This document shows, piece by piece, positions 27,237-32,210 of a stretch of 32,210 bases of DNA. Positions within the stretch are counted from its first letter, which is position 1. Each line of letters opens with the position of its first letter. The position numbers and the translations under genes are program-made. A model generated the notes under the pieces. That model was not told the origin of the DNA, did not search any database, and was given only the letters and a program-made list of their open reading frames with translations. The DNA is from Candidatus Brocadia sapporoensis (GTDB lineage: Bacteria; Planctomycetota; Brocadiia; Brocadiales; Brocadiaceae): contig NZ_MJUW02000096.1 in NCBI RefSeq assembly GCF_001753675.2, positions 1 to 32,210 on the forward strand, in the 5' to 3' direction.

Positions 27237-28718
27237 ATGCAATTCTTTCGGCAGATCGTGAGTTTTTTCTGTTCTCCTGTTTCTATACCGAATCCTTCTG
27301 AGTTTACCGGGTATCTGTCGAAGAGAATCAACCATGTTCATTGGCTTATCCATAACCAACACGCATTTCTCATTCCTTTTCTTGAACGCTTGAAAGATGC
27401 TACCGCAGAGACTCTGATGGCAACCCCCCTCCCGAGACGGCATCACTATAAGAAGATGGGCGAATTTGAAATTACCTATAAAGGCAAAAAAGAGCCATAT
27501 CTCGTAAAAATATATAACTACCCTCGTCTGCTTCAAAAGATAAAACAGTGTTTTAAAAATACACGGGGATTCCACGAATTTAATGCCGCCTACTTGACGG
27601 CAATGAGAGGGATTCCGGTAGAAGTACCGGTTGCCTGTGGAGAGCGAAAGTATTTCTTCACGAAAGAATCCTACTTGATTGTAAGGAAGATCAGGAACAG
27701 TCAGTCGATCCGTCAGTATTTCAAAGGTAACGCCCCGCTGAAAGAAAGAAGAGATATTTTGAGAAAATTCGGCAGCCTTGCACAGAAGATGCACAAATCA
27801 GGGATACAGCAAGATGCCTTTTCTCTGGATAATTTTTTAGTATACGATGAAAACGGAGCCAAGAAGATCATCGCAATCGATTTTGAAATGGTGTCAGTTC
27901 ACACACGGAGCCTTATAGAGAAGCTTTGTCTCTGGTATCTGGCAAAACTAAACCGTGAGAAAGGCAATTTCACTGATACGGAGCGGGTCAGATTTCTCTT
28001 GTCGTACATGAGCCACGATATTGCCCGCTGGAAAACAATTGCAGGAGACATTGAGTCCATGACGGTGCAGATACAAAAGAAAGGTGCAAAAAAGGCATCC
28101 AGGCTTTGTGTTCGTGAAAATAAGAAATTTGGTTTCTTCAAAAACGCTCAATTCCGTGGGTTTTACCGGAGAAATTATTTAAGAGAAACTCTGGAAAAGG
28201 CGTTGTATATTATGGAAGAAACCGGGCAGGATGACATTTCGATAAATCATCTGCACATCTTGCGATTGACTCGAAACAGTCCATCGGGGTTCGATTGTCG
28301 CAGCTTGAAACAATTATGGATAAAGGCAAACACTTTGTTTGCATTAAAAATTGACGTGCCCGTGCCTGTGGGTGTTTTTGAAAGACACTCCCCAAATGAG
28401 CGAAAGGAAGGTTTTCTTATCTCTGAGATGCCGGATAACTGCACCCCCTTGAGTCGTTATCCTAACTGGTTTTCTGATCAAAATATTTTCCTTTCCCTGA
28501 AAAGGCTCGCAGAACAAGTTTCGCCCTTTGGCACCCTAAATAAGCAACTGAGTTGCCAGGACATCTTTGCCCTGGTGCAGGGGAACCGTTTCCGATGTTA
28601 TCTGGGAAATTATCATTCCTTTTCAATCAATCGGCTTCCGGGAGTAGCGAACAAATCGATCAATGTGCAGACAATCAGGAATCTATTCCAAGCGCACCAT
28701 GCATCGGCAACACAATAA
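27237..28718 (+). CDS. WaaP/Kdo-kinase-like protein with a second, degenerate kinase-like domain
   Basis: This 493-residue protein is not a known named gene, but kinase features are visible. In the first domain (about 74-270), K91 in LVKIY fits the ATP lysine, E114 the helix-C glutamate, D193 with N199 (QQDAFSLDNF) the catalytic loop in place of HRD, and D215 in IIAIDFE the metal-binding DFG position. The pattern of a basic segment followed by an RGIP.E.PVA loop and a short DFE motif is that of lipopolysaccharide kinases (WaaP, KdkA). The second half (about 315-465) repeats the pattern: LKQLWIKANTLFALKIDVPVPVGV, then GFLISEMP, then a loop ending LGNYHSFSI. It lacks the catalytic Asp and metal Asp in their expected places. 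It probably phosphorylates a heptose or Kdo on the glycan built by the upstream glycosyltransferase. The kinase call is an inference from motifs. Confidence 0.65.
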   Translation: MQFFRQIVSFFCSPVSIPNPSEFTGYLSKRINHVHWLIHNQHAFLIPFLERLKDATAETLMATPLPRRHHYKKMGEFEITYKGKKEPYLVKIYNYPRLLQKIKQCFKNTRGFHEFNAAYLTAMRGIPVEVPVACGERKYFFTKESYLIVRKIRNSQSIRQYFKGNAPLKERRDILRKFGSLAQKMHKSGIQQDAFSLDNFLVYDENGAKKIIAIDFEMVSVHTRSLIEKLCLWYLAKLNREKGNFTDTERVRFLLSYMSHDIARWKTIAGDIESMTVQIQKKGAKKASRLCVRENKKFGFFKNAQFRGFYRRNYLRETLEKALYIMEETGQDDISINHLHILRLTRNSPSGFDCRSLKQLWIKANTLFALKIDVPVPVGVFERHSPNERKEGFLISEMPDNCTPLSRYPNWFSDQNIFLSLKRLAEQVSPFGTLNKQLSCQDIFALVQGNRFRCYLGNYHSFSINRLPGVANKSINVQTIRNLFQAHHASATQ

Positions 28719-29185
28719 GACACGAAGTTTGCTATTATTTCGATTTTTCATTGTCTCTGTGCCTGACGTCAAACTTATCTGGTCGCAATAGGGTGCAGAG
28801 GAATCTTCATTTAGTGTAATGGTTTGTTATAGCCGTTTAAATTTTTTTTCGGCTGAATTGCAAAGATTTTTCCAGGCCTCTTGTTTGATCCTGAATTTAG
28901 TACCATGATTATGTCAAGTTCTTACATCAAAATCGACAAAGGTTAGTTCTTCTTCAAGGCATTTTATAAACCCATTAATATCAAAACCAGACATAACCTA
29001 CAATTCGGTGAATTTAAAATACTCACATCAGTTTTCTATTTTCCTTTCGGATACCACATGATGCAGTAAAGCCGCAACCAAATCTCCCCCCTATCGTTCG
29101 ATTGATCCTTCGGCAAGCCCAGGATATTGCGCTGTGCATGGTGAGCCTGCCGAACCATCACAACAAAGTCAAGGGGGCGAAGGGG
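28719..29185. other. Gene-free region with a palindromic repeat
   Basis: No gene is visible. A hairpin with a T-rich loop (AGCCG...CGGCT) lies at about 28831-28854. At 29108-29155 an inverted repeat occurs, with TTCGGCAAGCCCAGGAT facing ATGGTGAGCCTGCCGAA across a short spacer; the arms match over about 13 of 17 positions. A related palindrome lies at 30277-30332, on the other side of the IS remnant. Confidence 0.4.
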
Positions 29186-29920
29186 CATAAGCACTAACTT
29201 GTTTTATTAACAAATTTTATTCATCATGGTATTTTTATATCAATCATCTTGCCAGCTTATAGGAGGACAAAGCCATGATGAAGATTGGGACATTCTCAAA
29301 ACCCTTTTACCAAACGATTGGAAAAGTTTAGCTGTAGATACAAATGCGTTAAAAGGCTTGCGCAAGGATAAATCAGAAGAAGCCATTAAAATAGTTCATA
29401 AAAAACTTAAAAGACATACAAGCAAAAAGGGTATTGAACTGAAACCGGAGACCTTTATTTATGCCAAGTACGCAATTGTGTTCGCCACGTTTCCTGGAAA
29501 TCAATTTACCGCTTTTGATATCTTAGAATGGTATAGAATCCTATGGCAAATTGAGCTGGCCTTTAAAAGATTTAAACAAATCGCGCAATTTGGATATTTA
29601 CCGAAATACGATGATGATAGTTCGAAATCTTGGCTTTACGGCAAATTATTCGCTGTTCTTTTAACAGAAAGATTAATAGATTTTGCCAAGTCCTTCCCCC
29701 CGGGGATACACCATGTTCCAGTCAGAGGACTCAAAGCCAATGGAGTAAACTTACTTTTATGTTTCATCAAGTAAAACGGGTTATAGAACCGGCGTTATTA
29801 TTACAGGAAGTTCTTTACTCCTGGAACGGCATTGCTTGCTCTTTAGCAGAAAAACCAAGAACCCGAAATATGCAACTCTCAAAATACTTCGAGTTCACTT
29901 AAAACAAGTTAGCGCTTAAG
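29186..29920 (+). mobile_element. Internally deleted IS4-family element
   Basis: Terminal inverted repeats are visible: TAAGCACTAACTTGTTTTA at 29188-29206 and its complement at 29900-29918, with one mismatch in 19. The right repeat overlaps the end of the transposase reading frame. AGGGG occurs directly outside both ends (29181-29185 and 29919-29923), a possible target duplication, although the left copy is separated from the repeat by two bases. At about 730 bp the element is roughly half the length of a full IS4-type sequence, so it is a non-autonomous derivative. Confidence 0.7.
29226..29902 (+). pseudogene. Truncated and frameshifted IS4-family transposase
   Basis: The reading frame begins with a piece resembling the IS4 transposase N-terminus (DEDWDILKTLLPNDWKSLA, then KGLRKDKSEE). 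It passes directly into the C-terminal third (GIELKPETFIYAKYAIVFATFP, then FDILEWYRILWQIELAFKRFK). The central region holding the first two DDE aspartates is absent. In the C-terminal YREK signature (Y-x2-R-x3-E-x6-K) the Arg is Leu (YRILWQIE), while Y, E and K remain. Near 29750 the frame changes, and the last 45 codons, with FHQVKRVIEPALLLQEVLYSW, continue in another frame to 29902. The protein cannot catalyse transposition but could be mobilised by an intact relative. Confidence 0.75.
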
Positions 29921-30083
29921 GGGAAGTTGAATATTGTGGAGCATTTTTCTATAATCATGTCAGCTCTTCGGGATTTTTCTTCCTGCCCGTTTTCCCTATT
30001 GACTCTTAACAGTTCCGAGATAATATTTCCTGTCACTGTTAGTTACAAATAAATTATACAATATTAAAGAAAAAAATTGGGAG

Positions 30084-30191
30084 ATGTTTTACAATAGCGA
30101 AGCAACTGTAAGTGAAATGTTAGAGCGATTAGATACCAGGATAAAAAGAGCGAAAATTTCAGAAAAAATCGAAGCATTAAAAAACAAGTAA
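30084..30191 (+). CDS. Possible 35-residue small protein
   Basis: A short open frame encodes MFYNSEATVSEMLERLDTRI followed by a lysine-rich helix ending in KNK. The composition is that of an amphipathic, charged helix. It has no recognised family, and its purine-rich upstream stretch (GGGAG) touches the ATG, too close for a normal ribosome site. It could equally be the tail of a lost gene. It is included only as a candidate. Confidence 0.2.
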   Translation: MFYNSEATVSEMLERLDTRIKRAKISEKIEALKNK

Positions 30192-30341
30192 TCATCGAAT
30201 AACGAAGGTCTAGCCCCTCTGAACTAATCCCCCAAGTTATGTCTTCGGTTGTGGGGTTGCATGGATTCCGTTGTGATGGTCCGAAGGGCTCACCAGCACG
30301 GAGCTACATCCTGAGCGCCTGACGAAGGACCGAAATATATC
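30192..30341. repeat. Palindromic REP-like intergenic repeat
   Basis: Around 30277-30332 the sequence GGTCCGAAGGGCTCACCAGCA is followed after a short spacer by TCCTGAGCGCCTGACGAAGGACC. The two halves are imperfect reverse complements (GGTCC, then GGCTCA against TGAGCGCC and GGACC). The pattern, a GTTCGACAGGCTCA-like arm facing a TGAGCCTGTCGAAG-like arm, is a common dispersed intergenic repeat in many bacteria. The rest of the segment shows no gene. Confidence 0.45.
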
Positions 30342-30368
30342 GCACTGACAAACAATGTTTGTCAGTGC
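30342..30368. promoter_or_regulatory. 27-bp perfect palindrome upstream of the antiporter gene
   Basis: GCACTGACAAACA and TGTTTGTCAGTGC are exact reverse complements around a single A. It lies about 105 bases before the start codon of the antiporter. Such a compact two-fold symmetric site may bind a dimeric regulator, or the transcript may form a hairpin. No T-tract follows, so it is not a typical terminator. Confidence 0.45.
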
Positions 30369-30472
30369 CATCCTATAATCCGCTTAAATAAAATGAAAAT
30401 TCCTATACAATTAAATTAAAAATATTTTCACAAACCTTTTTTACAAAACGGTACTAAGGATATTATTCAATC

Positions 30473-31669
30473 ATGGAAATTGCTGAATTTTTTTTAAAAT
30501 TTTTAATGATTCTGGTGTTCGCAAAGTTCTTTGCGGAGATGTTTGCTTATTCGCGGCTTCCTGCTGTTCTGGGAGAGGTTGCTGCTGGTATAATTTTGGG
30601 CCCCAGCCTTCTGGGGGTTTTAACAGTAGATGCGACGCTTCGCCTGCTGGCAGAAATTGGGATATTACTCCTGCTGTTTGAGGTTGGGCTGGAAACGGAT
30701 ATAGGTCAAGTTGTAAAAGTGGGGGCACAATCATTTTTAGTTGCAATCAGCGGGGTTGCAGCGCCTGCAATTGCCGGCTACTGTTTAAGTAAATACGTTT
30801 TTAATCAATCTGGTATTACCTCACTTTTCATTGGTGGGACAATTGTAGCCACAAGTATTGGAATAACGGCACGCGTGCTCATCGATATAAAGAAACATCG
30901 ATCCAGAACAGCCAAGATCGTCCTTGGCGCCGCAGTTCTTGATGACATTATCGGTGTCGTTATTCTTGCAACGTTGTTTGATTTTGCTGTAAAGGGAGAG
31001 GTTAGTATATTTGATACGGTCAAAATCGTTGGATTTATCTCCATCTTTTTACTCATTGCACCGATAATTACGAAACTGTTCGTCCCGCTAATCTCAAAAG
31101 CGTCCAATTATAGCAAAACGGACGGAACAATACCCACGATTATGGTTTCTCTGATTCTTGCCCTTGCGTTTATTTCGCACAAAATCGGCGCTCCTGGAAT
31201 ACTTGGTTCTTTTGCGGCCGGCATTGCGTTAGCGCGACGTTTCTTTCTCCCGCTAGGTTCCGCAATAGACCATCACAGCCCTGCTCTCGCCGAAAAAATT
31301 GAGGAAAACATGAAGCCAATTATCGGTCTTTTTGTCCCCGTATTCTTTGTGGTTGTCGGGGCTTCAATCAACATGAAAGTAATTGACTTCTCATCAATAA
31401 CCTTCTGGCGGATGGGTGGGCTTTTGGTTCTCATTGCCATTGTCACAAAAATGATAAGTGGTATATGGGCCAAGGGTGGTTTAAGGACAAAACTTTCAAC
31501 AGGCATTGCTATGGTTCCAAGAGGAGAAGTAGGCCTCATATTTGCCGAGGTAGGAAAGGAAGCAGGCGTGTTTGATGATCTCATTTATGCAATCATTGTT
31601 TTCGTTGTCGCCTTAACGACACTGATAGCACCTGTTTTATTGAGGTTCGTTATGAGGGATGAAGAATGA
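30473..31669 (+). CDS. CPA2-family cation/proton antiporter (Na+/H+ or K+/H+)
   Basis: This 398-residue inner-membrane protein has about 12-13 hydrophobic segments and no cytosolic NAD-binding (RCK/TrkA-N) domain, so it is the membrane core only. RLPAVLGEVAAGIILGPSLLG (28-48) is the family N-terminal signature. ATSIGITARVL (126-136) and AAVLDDIIG (153-161) form the ion site, with a D157-D158 pair; two aspartates are the pattern of electrogenic Na+/H+ exchangers such as NapA, while many K+/H+ types have Asn-Asp or Gln-Asp. MVPRGEVGLI near residue 347 is also conserved. It probably expels Na+ using the proton gradient. A weak AAGGA site precedes the ATG. The gene stands alone beyond a repeat-rich region with a palindrome upstream. 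Confidence 0.9.
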   Translation: MEIAEFFLKFLMILVFAKFFAEMFAYSRLPAVLGEVAAGIILGPSLLGVLTVDATLRLLAEIGILLLLFEVGLETDIGQVVKVGAQSFLVAISGVAAPAIAGYCLSKYVFNQSGITSLFIGGTIVATSIGITARVLIDIKKHRSRTAKIVLGAAVLDDIIGVVILATLFDFAVKGEVSIFDTVKIVGFISIFLLIAPIITKLFVPLISKASNYSKTDGTIPTIMVSLILALAFISHKIGAPGILGSFAAGIALARRFFLPLGSAIDHHSPALAEKIEENMKPIIGLFVPVFFVVVGASINMKVIDFSSITFWRMGGLLVLIAIVTKMISGIWAKGGLRTKLSTGIAMVPRGEVGLIFAEVGKEAGVFDDLIYAIIVFVVALTTLIAPVLLRFVMRDEE

Positions 31670-32210
31670 AGTGGTGTCGACTCAGGCCCAAACAGAGCAA
31701 AGGGCTGGCACAATGACTTAGGATTGACTTATCTGCTTTCTTCTTTTTTGCCTAACGATGCTTCACAAGACTAACCGCGCTCTATTCCCAACTCTTCCTT
31801 ATCAAACCGTACGGTCAGTTTTCCCGAAGATGACTTTCCGATCCTTTCGTTGACAAGAAGGAAGCGAATCGTCTTCATTTCCACTCGTTACCAGATGCTT
31901 TGAACAATGCGTCAAAGCACTTTTGAATTACACATTTTTCTTATGTCGATAGGCTGGAGTAACCCAATAGAGGGCTTTTATTCTATGACTATCAGATATC
32001 CATGTTTCAATGGATAAACCCCGATAAATGAATAAAATGAAGGATTGTGGCAAGACCGCTCTGATTGGAATTTGAAGATGCTTTTTGTCATATCACAGCA
32101 AGAGACAAACGGGGAGGCAGAATATTTTTGATGACAGAGACCGGGAAAAGTTGTACCTAAATTCTGCAAACGATTTTCGCAGTGCGAAAATCGACCTTCT
32201 GTAATACCCT
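31670..32210. other. Gene-poor right end with a hairpin and unsupported small ORFs
   Basis: No convincing gene is seen in these 541 bases. A 35-codon minus-strand frame (31771-31878) ends in SSGKLTVRFDKEELGIERG. It recalls short tails found next to reverse transcriptase or transposase genes, but this is only a resemblance. A 63-codon minus frame (31978-32169) has no recognisable motif. CGATTTTCGC-AGT-GCGAAAATCG at 32171-32193 is a perfect 10-bp hairpin without a T-tract. Confidence 0.3.

Noticed and set aside
28831-28854. AGCCG/CGGCT stem as a terminator of the kinase-like gene
   Set aside because: The T-run lies in the loop and not after the stem, so it does not fit an intrinsic terminator.
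31771-31878. Small minus-strand frame ending in GKLTVRFDKEELG as a sign of a group II intron or reverse transcriptase remnant
   Set aside because: No reverse transcriptase motif, domain V hairpin or intron boundary could be found nearby.
31978-32169. 63-codon minus-strand frame
   Set aside because: It shows no ribosome site, no motif and no supporting neighbour.

Overview
The window looks like a chromosomal piece of a Gram-negative-type bacterium of moderate GC content, most likely a planctomycete of the anammox order (Brocadiales). This is an inference from gene content. The signs are a double-NDK-domain protein upstream of gyrA, an S41 protease with a long C-terminal extension, a UAP1/UDPGP-type nucleotidyltransferase, an AsmA-like protein, an LPS-type glycosyltransferase beside a WaaP-like kinase, and intergenic DNA full of palindromic repeats and decaying genes. 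No rRNA or tRNA gene and no CRISPR array was seen.

Layout. 1-1,700: a small unrecognised protein with an internal duplication, then a badly decayed class III aminotransferase. 1,750-4,900: a secreted S41/PDZ protease with its own promoter. 4,850-8,300 (minus strand): a compact aprA-aprB-sat operon for the APS/sulfite/sulfate interconversion, with a promoter and a terminator. 8,288-8,735: a remnant of a GT39-type glycosyltransferase. 8,800-10,425 (minus): a UDP-sugar pyrophosphorylase-type gene with a promoter and a strong terminator. 10,640-13,114: an AsmA-like envelope protein, followed by the remnant of an NDP-forming acyl-CoA synthetase that holds a striking hairpin.

13,680-20,620 is a protein and RNA quality-control block: FtsH, Lon, a universal stress protein, archease and the RNA ligase RtcB, closed by a terminator. 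A protein-L-isoaspartate methyltransferase follows. 21,700-26,262: a promoter, a long leader hairpin with a T-tract, then the overlapping genes ndk-like, MBL-fold hydrolase and gyrA. 26,350-28,718: a family 2 glycosyltransferase and a tandem kinase/pseudokinase protein, probably for LPS core or other envelope glycan. 28,719-30,470: a repeat-rich accessory patch with an internally deleted IS4-type element. 30,473-31,669: a CPA2-type cation/proton antiporter. The last 540 bases hold no convincing gene.

The best leads for something undescribed are the tail-less AprB in a dsr/qmo-free apr-sat operon, the kinase-pseudokinase protein, the asymmetric double NDK domain and its leader hairpin upstream of gyrA, and the unusual quinolone-pocket residues of GyrA. 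No complete new defence or mobile system was seen.
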